Assembly: GCF_019458805.1 (NCBI RefSeq)
Contig: NZ_JAIBOA010000004.1
Coordinates: forward strand, 124,001-188,000
From: Actinomadura parmotrematis
Lineage (GTDB): Bacteria; Actinomycetota; Actinomycetes; Streptosporangiales; Streptosporangiaceae
DNA: 64,000 bases
Direction of reading: 5' to 3'
The notes below the pieces were generated by a model. It did not search any database, was not told the origin of the DNA, and saw nothing but the letters and a program-made list of their open reading frames with translations. The position numbers were made by a program, and so were the translations under genes. Below, piece after piece: positions 1 through 10,374 of the stretch (position 1 is its first letter; the number at the start of each line of letters is the position of its first letter).

Positions 1-1734
1 TACCTGCGGCGGATCGCCGGCGCCCGGACGGCCGGCCCGGCCCGCGGCGGCCTCGGCTGCGCCAACCTCGCGCACGGGTTCGCCGCCTGCGGCCCGCTGG
101 AGAAGCTCCAGCTGCGCGGCGACGTGACGCCCAACATCGCGATCGTGTCGGCCTACAACGACATGCTGTCGGCGCACCAGCCGCTGAAGGACTACCCCGA
201 CCGGCTGAAGGCGGCGATCGCGGCGGCGGGCGGCACCGCCCAGTTCGCCGGCGGCGTCCCGGCGATGTGCGACGGGATCACCCAGGGCCGCGCGGGCATG
301 GAGCTGTCGCTGTTCAGCCGGGACGTGGTCGCGATGGCGACCGCCGTCGCGCTGTCGCACGACATGTTCGACGGGGCGCTGCTCCTCGGCGTCTGCGACA
401 AGATCGTCCCCGGGCTGGTGATCGGCGCGCTGGCGTTCGGGCACCTGCCGGCGATCCTGGTCCCGGCCGGGCCGATGGCGTCCGGGCTGCCGAACGGCGA
501 GAAGGCCAGGGTCCGCAAGCGGTTCGCGGCCGGGGAGATCGGCCGCGCCGAGCTGCTGGAGGCCGAGGCCGCGTCCTACCACTCGCCGGGGACCTGCACC
601 TTCTACGGGACGGCCAACTCCAACCAGCTCCTCATGGAGGTCATGGGCCTGCACCTGCCGGGCGCGAGCTTCGTCCCGCCGGGCACGCCGCTCCGCGACG
701 CGCTGACCGACGCCGCGGGCCGCCGCGTCCTGGAGATCACCGACCTCGGCGGCGCCTACACCCCGGTCGGCGAGCTGCTGGACGAGCGGGCGTTCGCCAA
801 CGCCGTCGTCGCGCTGCTCGCCACCGGCGGCTCCACCAACCACACGCTGCACCTGGTCGCCATGGCCGAGGCCGCCGGGCTGGAGCTGACCTGGGACGAC
901 TTCGACGAGCTGTCGCGCGCCACGCCGCTGCTCACCCGCCTGTACCCGAACGGCAGCGCGGACGTGAACCACTTCCACGCCGCGGGCGGCACCGCGTTCC
1001 TCATCGGCGAGCTGATCGACGCCGGGCTGCTGCACGCCGACGCCCGCACGGTCGGCGGCGCCACCCTCGCCGACTACCGCGCGGCCCCGTCCCTGGACGG
1101 CGGCGACCTGGTCTGGCGGCCCGCGCTCGCCGAGTCCGGCGACCGCGCCGTGCTGCGCCCGGTCCGCGAGCCGTTCGACGAGCACGGCGGCCTGCACACC
1201 GTGGACGGCAACCTCGGCCGCGCCGTCGTCAAGGTGTCGGCGGTCGACCCGGGCCACCGGCTGATCGAGGCGCCCGCGCGGGTCTTCGACTCCCAGGAGG
1301 CGCTCCAGGAGGCGTTCGCGGCGGGCGAGCTGGACCGCGACGTCGTCGCCGTCGTCCGCTTCCAGGGCCCGCGCGCCAACGGGATGCCCGAGCTGCACCG
1401 GCTGACGCCGCCGCTCGGGGTGCTCCAGGACCGCGGCCACCGCGTCGCGCTCGTCACCGACGGCCGCATGTCGGGGGCGTCGGGCGCGGTGCCCGCCGCC
1501 ATCCACGTGTCGCCCGAGGCCGCGGCGGGCGGCCCGCTCGCCCGCGTCCGCGACGGCGACGTGATCCGGCTGGACGCCGACAAGGGCCTGCTGGAGGTGC
1601 TGGTGCCCGACCTGGACGCCCGGGAGCCCGACGGGGGCGCGCCCGGCGACACGTTCGGCACCGGCCGCGAGCTGTTCCGCGCCTTCCGCCGCGTCGTCGG
1701 CCCGGCCGAGCAGGGCGCGGGGGTCTTCTCGTGA
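1..1734 (+). CDS. edd: 6-phosphogluconate dehydratase (5' end outside window)
   Basis: This enzyme dehydrates 6-phosphogluconate to KDPG, the first committed Entner-Doudoroff step, in the cytoplasm. The reading frame is open from base 1, so the true start lies upstream; 577 codons are present and only a short N-terminus is missing compared with E. coli Edd (about 600 residues). Visible IlvD/Edd family motifs are [16 protein letters not shown] and [13 protein letters not shown]. The cysteines in the last two probably help hold the [4Fe-4S] cluster. The C-terminal [14 protein letters not shown] block is also typical. Its stop overlaps the next start (GTGA), so it is translationally coupled to glk and eda. 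Confidence 0.95.
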   Translation, partial: YLRRIAGARTAGPARGGLGCANLAHGFAACGPLEKLQLRGDVTPNIAIVSAYNDMLSAHQPLKDYPDRLKAAIAAAGGTAQFAGGVPAMCDGITQGRAGMELSLFSRDVVAMATAVALSHDMFDGALLLGVCDKIVPGLVIGALAFGHLPAILVPAGPMASGLPNGEKARVRKRFAAGEIGRAELLEAEAASYHSPGTCTFYGTANSNQLLMEVMGLHLPGASFVPPGTPLRDALTDAAGRRVLEITDLGGAYTPVGELLDERAFANAVVALLATGGSTNHTLHLVAMAEAAGLELTWDDFDELSRATPLLTRLYPNGSADVNHFHAAGGTAFLIGELIDAGLLHADARTVGGATLADYRAAPSLDGGDLVWRPALAESGDRAVLRPVREPFDEHGGLHTVDGNLGRAVVKVSAVDPGHRLIEAPARVFDSQEALQEAFAAGELDRDVVAVVRFQGPRANGMPELHRLTPPLGVLQDRGHRVALVTDGRMSGASGAVPAAIHVSPEAAAGGPLARVRDGDVIRLDADKGLLEVLVPDLDAREPDGGAPGDTFGTGRELFRAFRRVVGPAEQGAGVFS

Positions 1735-2705
1735 GCCCGATAGCTCCCCTGCTGGTCGCGGACGTGGGCGGGACGAACGCGCGGTTCGCGCTCGTCGAGG
1801 ACGGCGAGATCGGGCGCGCGGCGTCGCTGCGGACGCGCGCGTTCCCCGGCCTCGCCGAGGCGGCCGAGGCGTACCTGTCCGAGCACGCCGCCGGCCGGCG
1901 GCCCCGCGCCGCCTGCCTGGCCGTCGCCGGGCCGGTCGGCGGGGGCACGTTCCGGCTGACCAACGCGGGCTGGGGCACCCTCCGCACCGAGGACGTGCGC
2001 CGCCGCCTCGGCCTGGACCGCCTGGACATCCTCAACGACTTCGAGGCGCTCGCGCTCGCCCTGCCCGAGCTGGACGGCGACGACCTCGTCCCGATCGGCG
2101 GGACGGCGGTGCCGTCGGGGGACGGCACCCGCGCCGTCCTCGGCCCCGGCACCGGCCTCGGCGTCGCGGGCCTCGTCCGGGCGGGCGGCGGGTGGCTACC
2201 GCTGCCGACCGAGGGCGGGCAGGTGGACGTCGCGGTCCGCACCGACCGCGAGGTGGAGGTCATGCGGCTGCTGCGCGCCGAGCTCGGCACCGCGACCGCC
2301 GAGAACCTGCTGTCGGGCGCCGGCCTCACCCGCATCCACCGGATGCTCGGGCTGCTGGACGGCACGCCCGCGCCGCCGCTGGAACCCGGCGACATCTGCG
2401 CCCGCGCCGACGACCCGCTCTGCGCCGAGACGCTCGCGGTGTTCTGCGCGCTGCTCGGCGCGCACGCCGGGAACGTCGCGATGACGCTCGGCGCGCGCGG
2501 CGGCGTCTACCTCGGCGGCGGCATCCTGCCCCGCATCACCGGTGTCTTGCAGGACAGCGAGTTCCGCGCCCGGTTCGAGGAGCGGCCGCCCATCGAGGAG
2601 TACATGCGGGCGATCCCGACCGCGCTGATCGTCCACCCCGGCCCCGCGCTCGTCGGTGCCGCCGCCCGGCTCGCGCAGAGCCCGACCGACCTGGAGACCG
2701 TGTGA
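1731..2705 (+). CDS. glk: glucokinase
   Basis: This is an ATP-dependent glucokinase of the E. coli Glk type (324 aa; E. coli 321 aa), making glucose 6-phosphate. The N-terminal phosphate-binding motif [13 protein letters not shown] is followed by [14 protein letters not shown], with the likely catalytic Asp, by [11 protein letters not shown] and by a C-terminal GGILPRI segment. The GTG start at 1731 overlaps the edd stop by four bases, and its own stop overlaps the eda start the same way. The position between edd and eda suggests one operon taking glucose to pyruvate and glyceraldehyde 3-phosphate; zwf and pgl are not in the window. Confidence 0.93.
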   Translation: MSPIAPLLVADVGGTNARFALVEDGEIGRAASLRTRAFPGLAEAAEAYLSEHAAGRRPRAACLAVAGPVGGGTFRLTNAGWGTLRTEDVRRRLGLDRLDILNDFEALALALPELDGDDLVPIGGTAVPSGDGTRAVLGPGTGLGVAGLVRAGGGWLPLPTEGGQVDVAVRTDREVEVMRLLRAELGTATAENLLSGAGLTRIHRMLGLLDGTPAPPLEPGDICARADDPLCAETLAVFCALLGAHAGNVAMTLGARGGVYLGGGILPRITGVLQDSEFRARFEERPPIEEYMRAIPTALIVHPGPALVGAAARLAQSPTDLETV

Positions 2706-3322
2706 ACGCCGCCGACGTGATGGCCCTCGCGCCCGTCGTGCCCGTCGTGGTGCTGGACGACGCGGAGGCGGCCGTGCCGCTCGCCGCCGCGCTCGTCGCG
2801 GGCGGGCTGCCCGCCATCGAGGTGACGCTGCGGACCCCCGCCGCGCTGGAGGCGATCCGCCGGATCGCCGGCGAGGTGCCCGGCGCCGTCGTCGGCGCCG
2901 GCACGGTCGTGCGGGCCGAGGACGCCGAGCTGTCGCTGAAGGCGGGCGCCCGGTTCCTGGTCAGCCCCGGCTGCACGCCGGCGCTGCGCGCCGCGATGGC
3001 CGGCACCGGGCTGCCGTTCCTGCCGGGGGTGAGCAGCGCGTCCGAGGCGATGGCGCTGCTGGAGCAGGGCGTCGCCGAGATGAAGTTCTTCCCGGCCGAG
3101 GCGGCGGGCGGCGCCCCGTTCCTGAAGGCGCTCGGCGGGCCGCTGCCGCAGGTGCGGTTCTGCCCGACCGGCGGCGTCACGCCGGGCAACGCCGCGTCCT
3201 ACCTGGCGCTGCCGAACGTCGGCTGCGTCGGCGGGACCTGGCTCACCCCGAAGGACGCGGTCGCGGCGGGCGACTGGAAGCGCGTCGAGGAACTGGCACG
3301 TCAGGCGGCGTCGCTGGGCTGA
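2702..3322 (+). CDS. eda: KDPG aldolase (2-dehydro-3-deoxy-phosphogluconate aldolase)
   Basis: This aldolase cleaves KDPG to pyruvate and glyceraldehyde 3-phosphate, completing the Entner-Doudoroff route. At 206 aa it has the usual size of the class I KDPG/KHG aldolases. IEVTLRT carries the catalytic Glu and the phosphate-contacting Arg; KFFPAEAAGG carries the Schiff-base Lys; FCPTGGV forms the phosphate site. The GTG start at 2702 overlaps the glk stop by four bases, which supports the chosen start and one polycistronic unit. Confidence 0.94.
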   Translation: MNAADVMALAPVVPVVVLDDAEAAVPLAAALVAGGLPAIEVTLRTPAALEAIRRIAGEVPGAVVGAGTVVRAEDAELSLKAGARFLVSPGCTPALRAAMAGTGLPFLPGVSSASEAMALLEQGVAEMKFFPAEAAGGAPFLKALGGPLPQVRFCPTGGVTPGNAASYLALPNVGCVGGTWLTPKDAVAAGDWKRVEELARQAASLG

Positions 3323-3379
3323 TGTCAGGTCCCGGGCCGCCGCCTCGTCTCCCCGTACGACGACCGAGGGAGGCCCGGA

Positions 3380-3501
3380 ATGAACATCCCGACCGCGCAG
3401 GACCTGGCTGCTGAGAAGACCGTCGCGCTCACCACCTACCGCTCCTGCACCGCGCCGAGCGGTGCACGACGCTGTACTACGAGCTGACGCTCGACCGGTG
3501 A
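3380..3501 (+). pseudogene. possible remnant of a small PPOX/F420-type gene
   Basis: An ATG with a good RBS (GAGGGAGG) opens a frame reading MNIPTAQDLAAEKTVALTTY and then stops at 3485-3487. A neighbouring frame carries a plausible C-terminus, CTTLYYELTLDR, ending at 3499-3501. The N-terminus resembles PPOX-class F420-dependent proteins, which open with a similar LAAEK.V.LTT pattern. This suggests a gene that has lost its middle plus a frameshift. The family assignment is tentative because so little remains. Confidence 0.4.
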
Positions 3502-3534
3502 CGGCGGCCGTCGCGCCGCCGCCACCGGCCGGGC

Positions 3535-4041
3535 TCAGCGCGGCGCGCGGTCGCCCCGCCGCCCGGTGAGGACGAGCGCCGCCCGGACCGTCCACACCGC
3601 GAGGCCGACGATCAGCACGGCCAGGAGGGCCGCGCCGATGTGGGCGGTGACGGCGAGTCCGACGAACAGCGCGATCATCAGCGGGAAGGCGGGAAAGAAC
3701 CCGTGCCGGCGATGGTGGTGGCGCATCTGGTGGCGCAGGTGCCGCCGCATGTGGCGGTCGTAATGCTGCCAGGCCGGGTGCGTCCCCGGCCCGGGGAACA
3801 GCGGGTTCGGGCCGAAGAGCGCGCCCGCCGGCGCCGGCTCGGGCTCGGGGAGCCCGGTCGGCGCCGGCAGGTCGCGCACGACGGCCGCGAGGTCGCGGCG
3901 GGTCTTGGCGGCGAGGACCGCGTCCAGCCGCTCGTCCAGCTCGGCCTGGTCGAGGCGGCCCTGGGCGAAGTGGTCGTGCAGCGCGGTCGCGACCGCGTCG
4001 CGCTCGGCGTCGCCGATGCGCAGGTCGTCCTGGCTGGCCAT
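3535..4041 (-). CDS. DUF1707 domain membrane protein
   Basis: This 168-aa protein has an N-terminal DUF1707 module (about residues 5-58: LRIGDAERDAVATALHDHF, then GRLDQAELDERLDAVLAAKT), a Pro-rich and His/Arg-rich linker, and two hydrophobic segments near the C-terminus (FFPAFPLMIALFVGLAV and AALLAVLIVGLAVWTV). It is probably membrane-anchored with a cytoplasmic DUF1707 head; the molecular role of DUF1707 is unknown. It starts five bases after the padR stop, with GAGGAG inside the end of padR as RBS, so the two are coexpressed. Confidence 0.8.
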   Translation of the reverse strand: MASQDDLRIGDAERDAVATALHDHFAQGRLDQAELDERLDAVLAAKTRRDLAAVVRDLPAPTGLPEPEPAPAGALFGPNPLFPGPGTHPAWQHYDRHMRRHLRHQMRHHHRRHGFFPAFPLMIALFVGLAVTAHIGAALLAVLIVGLAVWTVRAALVLTGRRGDRAPR

Positions 4042-4046
4042 GTCCG

Positions 4047-4703
4047 CTACTCCTCGTCGGCCGGAGCGTCGGGCTCGTCGTCGGCGAGCAGCCGGTACAG
4101 GCCGCGGCGCGCGTCCGCGAGGATGCGGGTGGCCTGCTCGACGTGCGCGGCCGACCCCGAGTGGACGATCTGCATGACGGCGGCGCCGGTCTGCGCGGCC
4201 TGCTTGAACAGCTCGGGGACGCCCTCGCCGTACTCGGGCGTCATCGCCGCCCACGGCTCGGTGACCTCGCCCGGGTTGGCCTCGACGTAGGCGCGGCCCT
4301 CGTCGGTGAGGCGGAAGGTGCGGCGGCCCGCGCCGTCCTCGCCGATGATGAGGCCCTCGTCGGCGAGCTGCTGGAGCGCCGGGTAGACGGCGCCGGGGCT
4401 CGGCCGCCAGCCGCCGCCGCTGCGCTCCTCGACGTCCTGGATGATCTGGTAGCCGTTCCGGGGGCCCTCGGCGAGCAGCGCGAGGACGGCCGCCCGCACG
4501 TTGCCCTTGCGCGCCTTCGGGCCGCGGCCGCCGGGGCCGAAGGGGCCGCGCCGCCGCCCCGCCCACGGCGGGCCGAACGGTCCGGGACCGAAGGGGCCGA
4601 AGCCGGGGTCGAAGGGGCCGGGACCGAACCCGCGGCCGGAGAACCCGCCCTGCGCCCAGGGCTCGCCCCAGCGCTCGCCACGTGAACCGTGCATGTTCTT
4701 CAC
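4047..4703 (-). CDS. PadR-family transcriptional regulator
   Basis: The N-terminal 60 residues are Gly/Phe/Pro/Arg-rich. A PadR winged helix follows at about residues 62-145: NVRAAVLALLAEGPRNGYQI, then PSPGAVYPALQQLADEGLI and RRTFRLTDEGRAYVEAN. The C-terminal helical part probably dimerises. The open frame allows GTG at 4703 or ATG at 4694; AGAAGG lies closer to a usable distance from the ATG, so the true start may be 4694. The downstream DUF1707 gene is the most likely target or partner, and palindromes upstream suggest autoregulation. Confidence 0.85.
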   Translation of the reverse strand: MKNMHGSRGERWGEPWAQGGFSGRGFGPGPFDPGFGPFGPGPFGPPWAGRRRGPFGPGGRGPKARKGNVRAAVLALLAEGPRNGYQIIQDVEERSGGGWRPSPGAVYPALQQLADEGLIIGEDGAGRRTFRLTDEGRAYVEANPGEVTEPWAAMTPEYGEGVPELFKQAAQTGAAVMQIVHSGSAAHVEQATRILADARRGLYRLLADDEPDAPADEE

Positions 4704-4712
4704 CGCCTTCTG

Positions 4713-4754
4713 AGAGATCTCTATGAGCTCTCGCGATACGACAACGATATATCG
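4713..4754. promoter_or_regulatory. candidate PadR operator region
   Basis: Just upstream of padR are two perfect 10-bp palindromes, AGAGATCTCT (4713-4722) and CGATATATCG (4745-4754). A partial copy, CGATACG, lies between them. This AT-containing patch stands out from its surroundings. Autoregulation by PadR is inferred from position only. Confidence 0.4.
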
Positions 4755-4918
4755 AAGACGTTCGGGAGGGCCACCGGGTTCCCCGGCCGCGTCCGGCCAC
4801 CCGCCGGGCCGGTGCCGGATCGGCGGGCGTCATGCATGACCTCCAGTGATTTGCCCAGGAAGGGGGTGATATGTGGGCGTTCTCCTGGTGTCCTGAGGGG
4901 AAGGCGAAAGGAAGACCG

Positions 4919-5359
4919 ATGGACGCCAGAGCACGCCTCGCCGCCGCGCTGTCGCTCGCCCTCCCCCTCGGCGCGCTCGCGGCCTGCGGGACCACCACCC
5001 AGCAGGCGACACCCGCCGCCAAGACCATGACCGTCACCACGACCGCCAGGGCGAAACCGGCCCCCACCGTCACCAAGACGAAGGTCAGGACGCACGTCCG
5101 CACGCGCGTCGTCACCGAGGAGGCCGATCCGAACGCCGGCTCGGCGAGCACCTTCGAGGACGACTACGAGAGCGCCGGCATCACCGCCCCGATCGGGTGG
5201 GCGACCGACACCGCCGCCGAGGTCTGCGCCGACTGGCAGACGGGCGAGGGCACCGGCACCACCGACGCGCTGCTGCTGGACGGCGGCATCTACGCCAACC
5301 ACCTGCGGACGTTCAGCGACATCATCGAAATCTGGTTCTGTCCCGGCGACCAGCCCTGA
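4919..5359 (+). CDS. putative lipoprotein, unknown function
   Basis: This is a 146-aa secreted protein. A lipoprotein signal with lipobox LAAC places the lipidated Cys at residue 23. A Thr/Val/Lys-rich spacer (about residues 24-72) follows, then a small acidic domain holding two Cys residues (EVCADWQ and IWFCPGDQP) that could form a disulfide. AAAGGAAG lies at good spacing before the ATG. A perfect 12-bp palindrome, GTCATGCATGAC, lies upstream at 4829-4840. I do not recognise a family; it is probably anchored on the outer face of the membrane. Confidence 0.75.
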   Translation: MDARARLAAALSLALPLGALAACGTTTQQATPAAKTMTVTTTARAKPAPTVTKTKVRTHVRTRVVTEEADPNAGSASTFEDDYESAGITAPIGWATDTAAEVCADWQTGEGTGTTDALLLDGGIYANHLRTFSDIIEIWFCPGDQP

Positions 5360-5420
5360 TCCCGCGCCGGGACGGCAGGTCCGTTTTGTGCCACGCGGCG
5401 GCCGGGGCGAGGATCGAGAG

Positions 5421-6524
5421 ATGAGCATGTCGATCGAGCGGGCCCGCCGCGAGTTCAGCGCCGAGGTCGCCTACCTCAACACCGCCTCCTACGGGCTGCC
5501 GCCGCGCGGGGTGCGCGAGGCCGTCCTCGCCTACGAGCGCGAGCGCGCCGCCGGGCGGTTCTCCCCGCCGGACGCGGACCCGTCCGTGGCCGCCGCCCGC
5601 GCCGCCTTCGGCCGGCTCATCGGCGTCCCCGCCTCCCGGGTCGCGATCGGCGGGCAGGCGTCCTACTTCGTCGGGCTGGTCGCCGCGTCGCTGCCGGACG
5701 GCGCGTCGGTGCTGGTCGCCGACGGCGACTTCACCTCGGTGCTGTTCCCCTTCGCCGCCCGTCCCGGCCTGCGGGTGCGGTCGGTGCCGCTGGAGCGGCT
5801 CGCCGAGTCGGTGGACGCCGGCACCGACGTCGTCGCCGTCTCGGCCGTGCAGTCGGCGGACGGCCGGATCGCGCCGCTGGACGACCTCGCGGACGCGGCC
5901 GCCGCGCGCGGCGCCCGGCTGCTGCTGGACGTCACGCAGGCGGCGGGCTGGCTGCCGCTGGACGGGGTGCGGGCCGACTGGCTCGTCTGCGCGGGCTACA
6001 AGTGGCTGCTCGGCCCGCGCGGCACCGCGTTCCTCGCCGGGACCGGGGAGGCGCTCGCCGCGCTGCCCGCCGTCGGCGCGGGCTGGTACGCGGGCGCGGA
6101 CGTCTGGGACTCGATCTACGGGCTGCCGCTCCGCCTCGCCCGCGACGCGCGCCGCCTGGACCTCGCGCCGTCCTGGCAGGCGTGGATCGGGCAGGTGCCG
6201 GGCCTGGAGCTGATCGAGGCGGTCGGCGTCCCGGCGATCCGGAAGAGCAACGTGGGGCTGGCGAACCGGTTCCGCGCCGGGCTGGGGCTGCCGGCCGGGG
6301 ACTCGGCGATCGTGTCGGTCCCGGTGGCCGCCGGGACGGCCGAGCGGCTGCGCGCGGCGGGCGTCGCGGCGGCGGTGCGGGCCGGGCGGCTGCGCTGCGC
6401 GTTCCACGTCTCGACCGGCGAGGCCGACGTGGACCGCGCCGTGGAGCTGCTGGCGGGTGCCGTCCTCCCGGAGGCGGGCCTCCTCCGGGAGGACGGCGGC
6501 GATCAGAAGACGCTCACGCCGTAG
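5421..6524 (+). CDS. class V aminotransferase-like PLP enzyme
   Basis: This 367-aa fold-type I PLP enzyme resembles cysteine desulfurase/isopenicillin epimerase-like proteins. The N-terminus has [29 protein letters not shown] holds the cofactor-binding Asp; [16 protein letters not shown] holds the Schiff-base Lys. No conserved Cys loop typical of IscS is seen, so a desulfurase role is not supported. The ATG at 5421 is preferred over an upstream GTG at 5388 because a purine-rich GAGG/GAGAG stretch precedes it. The 3' end overlaps the convergent protease gene by 22 bp. Confidence 0.85.
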   Translation: MSMSIERARREFSAEVAYLNTASYGLPPRGVREAVLAYERERAAGRFSPPDADPSVAAARAAFGRLIGVPASRVAIGGQASYFVGLVAASLPDGASVLVADGDFTSVLFPFAARPGLRVRSVPLERLAESVDAGTDVVAVSAVQSADGRIAPLDDLADAAAARGARLLLDVTQAAGWLPLDGVRADWLVCAGYKWLLGPRGTAFLAGTGEALAALPAVGAGWYAGADVWDSIYGLPLRLARDARRLDLAPSWQAWIGQVPGLELIEAVGVPAIRKSNVGLANRFRAGLGLPAGDSAIVSVPVAAGTAERLRAAGVAAAVRAGRLRCAFHVSTGEADVDRAVELLAGAVLPEAGLLREDGGDQKTLTP

Positions 6525-7555
6525 ACGCTGAGCGGCTCCACGACCGGCTGGAAGAACGTCGTGCCGCCCGAGGAGCAGTCGCCGCTGCCGCCCGAGGTGA
6601 GGCCGAGGGCGGTGGTGCCGGAGTACAGCGAGCCGCCGCTGTCGCCGGGCTCGGCGCACACGGTCGTCTGGATGAGCCCGGACACCGTGCCCTCGGAGTA
6701 GCGGACGGTCGTGTTGAGGGCGGTGACGCGTCCGCTGTGCACGCCCGTGGTGCTGCCGCTGCGGTAGACGGTCTGGCCGACCGCCGGGGTCCCGGCCGAG
6801 GTGATGTCCTGGGTGCCGCTGCCCCACAGGTACACGCCGCCGGTCTTGGTGATGCTGGTGTTGGTGTAGCGGACGATGCCGTAGTCGTTGCCGGGGAAGC
6901 TGGTCCCGGTGCGGGTGCCGAGCACGGTCGTGCCGCTGGAGTTGGCGTACCACGTCGCGCCGATGTTGGTGCAGTGGCCGGCGGTCAGGAAGTAGTACGT
7001 GCTGCCGCTCCGCACGTTGAAGCCGAGCGAGCAGCGCGCGCCGCTGACGTAGATCGCCTGGCCGCCCGCGATGAGGGGCTTGAAGGCGCCCTTGGACGCG
7101 ACGAGCCGCACCGCCGAGCCCTGCGCGGCGGCGACCTTCCGCACCGCCTTCAGCTTGGCGCCGGTGACGGTGCTGTCGTAGGAGAGGACGACCTGGTCGC
7201 TCGCCGGGTCGACGGCCCAGGCGGTGCCGGCGGCCTTCACGCCGCGGTCGATGGCCTTGGTGACCTCGGCGAGGTCGGCGCCGCTGCGGGCGACGGTGCG
7301 GGCGACGGCGCCGGCGTCGGTGACCTCGCGGGCGGTCCGGGCGTCGGACACGTTCACCACGAGCCGGCCGCCCGCGACGTAGGAGCCCGCGCTGCGGGTG
7401 CCGAGCTGCTTGGCCAGCTTGGCGGAGAGGACGGCGGGGTCGGGGGCGGACGGGGCCGCGGGGGCGGCCGTGGCGGGGGTGGCGGCGGCGGTCAGGGCGG
7501 CCGCCGCGATGGCGGCGGACGCGCCGATGACAGTGGCGGGGTGGATGGGTCGCAT
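6503..7555 (-). CDS. secreted trypsin-like serine protease with propeptide (streptogrisin/alpha-lytic type)
   Basis: This 350-aa preproprotein has a signal peptide (about 1-33, ending in an Ala-rich stretch), a propeptide (about 34-150, including [18 protein letters not shown] of the alpha-lytic pro type) and a chymotrypsin-fold domain. The triad is visible: His in LTAGHCTN, Asp in GNDYGIVRY and Ser in [12 protein letters not shown]. Paired cysteines flank the His and Ser. A strong AGGAGG lies 10 bases before the ATG and 4 before an alternative GTG (7561). It is probably exported and self-activated by propeptide cleavage. Confidence 0.93.
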   Translation of the reverse strand: MRPIHPATVIGASAAIAAAALTAAATPATAAPAAPSAPDPAVLSAKLAKQLGTRSAGSYVAGGRLVVNVSDARTAREVTDAGAVARTVARSGADLAEVTKAIDRGVKAAGTAWAVDPASDQVVLSYDSTVTGAKLKAVRKVAAAQGSAVRLVASKGAFKPLIAGGQAIYVSGARCSLGFNVRSGSTYYFLTAGHCTNIGATWYANSSGTTVLGTRTGTSFPGNDYGIVRYTNTSITKTGGVYLWGSGTQDITSAGTPAVGQTVYRSGSTTGVHSGRVTALNTTVRYSEGTVSGLIQTTVCAEPGDSGGSLYSGTTALGLTSGGSGDCSSGGTTFFQPVVEPLSVYGVSVF

Positions 7556-7860
7556 CCTCACTGTGCCTCCTGGGAGCCAGGGCGCACCCGGTTGGTGCGC
7601 CCCGAGTACCAGGAATCGTGCGAAATGACACGAAAGCTCACAAGTAGTCAAACCGACGATATGGGAGGGCGAATCTTGGCAATGTTCGGAGAGACCGGTG
7701 CCCGGAGCGGGAACGGGCGGGCGCGGGACGGGGCCGGGCGCCGCCGGCCGCGCGTCCCTCCCGGCTGGTTTGTCCTCTGCTGACCCGGTGCTGGGCTTGC
7801 CGTCGGGAGGCCCCGGGGATGCGGCACTTGTCCGCGACCGCGACCAGTGGAGGTGCCGGC
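7556..7860. other. divergent intergenic region, protease / clpC-like
   Basis: About 305 bp separate the two divergent genes. On the minus strand a weak promoter for the protease is possible: TTGACT (7651-7646) and TCATTT (7628-7623), 17 bp apart. On the plus strand I see a good GGAGG RBS before clpC but no convincing promoter or ClgR/HAIR-type box. An open frame on the minus strand (7638-7892) lacks coding-like third positions and is not called. Confidence 0.35.
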
Positions 7861-10374
7861 ATGACCGCCGGTTGGTACGAGCCCGGGGGCATGGACCCCT
7901 TCGAGGAGCTGCTCGCCCGCTACTTCGGCCCGGCGGCGTCCCGGCGTCCGGCCGAGCGCGTCAACATCGCCCGGCTGATGAGCGAGCCCGCCCGCGAGCT
8001 GCTCCGCGACGCCGCCGCGCAGGCCGCCGGGTGGGGGAGCGGCGACCTCGACACCGACCATCTGGTCTGGGCGGCCTGCCGCCTCGCGGCCACCCGCGCC
8101 TGGCTGGAGCGCGCGGGCGCCGACCCCGACGCGGTCATGCGGGAGATCGAGGGCGGCGCCCGGCGCGGCGAGCCGCGCGAGGCGCCGCCGGAGCTCACGC
8201 CGTCGGCCAAGCGCGCCCTGCTGGACGCCCGGCAGATCTCGCGCGCGCTCGGCTCGTCCTACATCGGCCCCGAGCACGTGCTGTTCGCCATCGCGCTGAA
8301 CCCCGAATCGGCCGGCGGGCGGGTGCTGTCCACCGCCCGCGTCACGCCCGACGCCCTCCAGCAGGCCGCGGCGGGCGGCCCGCCCGGCGGCGGCGGTGGC
8401 GGCGGCGCGTCGTCGGAGACGCCGACGCTGGACGAGTTCGGCCGCGACCTCACCGCGCTCGCCCGCGAGGGCCGCGTGGACCCGGTCATCGGCCGCGAGG
8501 AGGAGATCGCGCAGACCGTCGAGGTCCTGTCGCGGCGCACCAAGAACAACCCGGTGCTGATCGGCGAGCCGGGCGTCGGCAAGACCGCCATCGCCGAGGG
8601 CCTCGCGCAGCGCATCGTCGACGACGAGGTCCCCGACGTGCTGCGCGGCAAGCGCCTCGTCCAGCTCGACCTCGGCGGCGTCGTCGCCGGCACCCGCTAC
8701 CGCGGCGACTTCGAGGAGCGGCTGAAGAAGGTGATGGACGAGATCCGCGTGCACTCCGACGAGCTCATCGTGTTCGTCGACGAGATCCACACCCTGGTCG
8801 GCGCGGGCGGCGCCGAGGGCGCGATGGACGCCGGCAACCTGCTGAAGCCCGCCCTCGCGCGCGGGGAGCTGCACGTCGTCGGCGCCACGACCATCGACGA
8901 GTACCGCCGCAACATCGAGAAGGACGCCGCGCTGGAGCGCCGCTTCCAGCCGATCCTGGTGCCCGAGCCGACGCCCGAGGACAGCGTGGAGATCCTGCGC
9001 GGCCTCCGCGACCGCTACGAGGCCCACCACCAGGTCCGCATCACCGACGACGCCCTCGCCGCCGCCGTCGACCTGTCCGGCCGCTACCTGACCGAGCGGT
9101 GGCTGCCCGACAAGGCCATCGACCTGATCGACCAGGCGGGCGCCCGCGTCCGGCTGCGGTCGGGCTCGCGCGGCACCGACCGCCGCGAGGTCGAGGCGCG
9201 GCTGGAGGCGCGGCGCCGCGACAAGGACCAGGCCGTCGCCGCCGAGGACTACGAGCGGGCGACCGCGCTCCGCGACGAGATCGCCGGGCTGGAGGAGCGG
9301 CTGGCGGCGGCGTCCGCGGGCGGCCCCGCCGCCGCGCCGGTGCCCGAGGTGACGGCCGAGGACATCGCCGAGGTCGTCTCGCGGATCTCCGGCGTCCCGG
9401 TGTCCCAGCTCACCCAGGAGGAGCGGGAGCGGCTGCTGGAGCTGGAGGGCCGCCTGCACGAGCGCGTCGTCGGGCAGGAGGACGCGGTCGCCGCCGTCGC
9501 CCGCGCCGTCCGCCGCTCGCGCGCCGGGATGGGCGACCGGGACCGGCCGATCGGCAGCTTCCTGTTCCTCGGCCCGACCGGCGTCGGCAAGACCGAGCTC
9601 GCCCGCGCCCTCGCCGAGGCGCTGTTCGGCAGCCGCGACCGGATGGTCCGCTTCGACATGAGCGAGTTCCAGGAGCGGCACACCGTGAGCCGCCTCGTCG
9701 GCGCCCCGCCCGGCTACGTCGGCTACGACGAGGCCGGGCAGCTCACCGAGTCGGTCCGCCGCAACCCCTACGCGGTGGTGCTGCTCGACGAGATCGAGAA
9801 GGCCCACCCGGACGTGTTCAACGTGCTGCTGCAGCTCCTGGACGACGGCCGCCTCACCGACTCCCAGGGCCGCACCGTCGACTTCCGCAACACCGTGGTC
9901 ATCATGACGTCCAACCTGGGCTCGGACGTCATCGCCAGCGGCCCGGCGCTCGGCTTCGGCACCGAGGGCGGCGAGGGCTCGGCCGGCACGCTCCGCGACC
10001 GCGTCATGCGGCGGCTGCGCGAGTCGTTCCGGCCCGAGTTCCTCAACCGCATCGACGAGATCATCGTGTTCCGGCGGCTGGAGCCCGCGCAGCTCCGCGA
10101 GATCACCGACCTGCTGCTGGACGAGACGCGCCGCCGCCTGCACGCCCAGGACGTCACGATCGCCTTCGGTGACGAGGCCGTCGACCTGCTCGCCCGGCAC
10201 GGCCACCAGCCCGAGTTCGGCGCCCGGCCGCTGCGCCGCACCATCCAGCGCGAGGTCGACGACCGGCTCTCGGACCTGCTGCTGGCCGGCGACCTGCGGC
10301 CCGGGCAGCACGTCGAGGTGAACGCCGGCGGCGACGAGCTGGAGTTCAAGGTGACCGAGGCGCGGCCCGCGTAG
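7861..10374 (+). CDS. clpC: ClpC-type AAA+ unfoldase (secondary paralogue)
   Basis: This 837-aa two-ring AAA+ chaperone feeds protein substrates to ClpP. A divergent Clp N domain (about 1-165) is followed by a Gly-rich linker, AAA domain 1 with Walker A GEPGVGKT and Walker [11 protein letters not shown], a UVR-like mid region ([20 protein letters not shown]), and AAA domain 2 with GPTGVGKTE and [18 protein letters not shown]2-small domain ends it. The N domain differs from the housekeeping actinobacterial ClpC start, so this is probably an additional ClpC. ATG 7861 is chosen for its GGAGG RBS at seven bases. It overlaps the convergent ABC gene by 29 bp. Confidence 0.85.
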   Translation: MTAGWYEPGGMDPFEELLARYFGPAASRRPAERVNIARLMSEPARELLRDAAAQAAGWGSGDLDTDHLVWAACRLAATRAWLERAGADPDAVMREIEGGARRGEPREAPPELTPSAKRALLDARQISRALGSSYIGPEHVLFAIALNPESAGGRVLSTARVTPDALQQAAAGGPPGGGGGGGASSETPTLDEFGRDLTALAREGRVDPVIGREEEIAQTVEVLSRRTKNNPVLIGEPGVGKTAIAEGLAQRIVDDEVPDVLRGKRLVQLDLGGVVAGTRYRGDFEERLKKVMDEIRVHSDELIVFVDEIHTLVGAGGAEGAMDAGNLLKPALARGELHVVGATTIDEYRRNIEKDAALERRFQPILVPEPTPEDSVEILRGLRDRYEAHHQVRITDDALAAAVDLSGRYLTERWLPDKAIDLIDQAGARVRLRSGSRGTDRREVEARLEARRRDKDQAVAAEDYERATALRDEIAGLEERLAAASAGGPAAAPVPEVTAEDIAEVVSRISGVPVSQLTQEERERLLELEGRLHERVVGQEDAVAAVARAVRRSRAGMGDRDRPIGSFLFLGPTGVGKTELARALAEALFGSRDRMVRFDMSEFQERHTVSRLVGAPPGYVGYDEAGQLTESVRRNPYAVVLLDEIEKAHPDVFNVLLQLLDDGRLTDSQGRTVDFRNTVVIMTSNLGSDVIASGPALGFGTEGGEGSAGTLRDRVMRRLRESFRPEFLNRIDEIIVFRRLEPAQLREITDLLLDETRRRLHAQDVTIAFGDEAVDLLARHGHQPEFGARPLRRTIQREVDDRLSDLLLAGDLRPGQHVEVNAGGDELEFKVTEARPA

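Noticed and set aside
5322..7631. Minus-strand frame of about 770 codons across the aminotransferase and protease genes
   Set aside because: It covers two genes with clear catalytic motifs in other frames and has an Arg/Pro-rich composition typical of GC-rich shadow frames.
7638..7892. Minus-strand ORF of 84 codons in the protease/clpC gap
   Set aside because: No RBS, Arg/Pro/Ala-rich translation, and it overlaps the clpC start.
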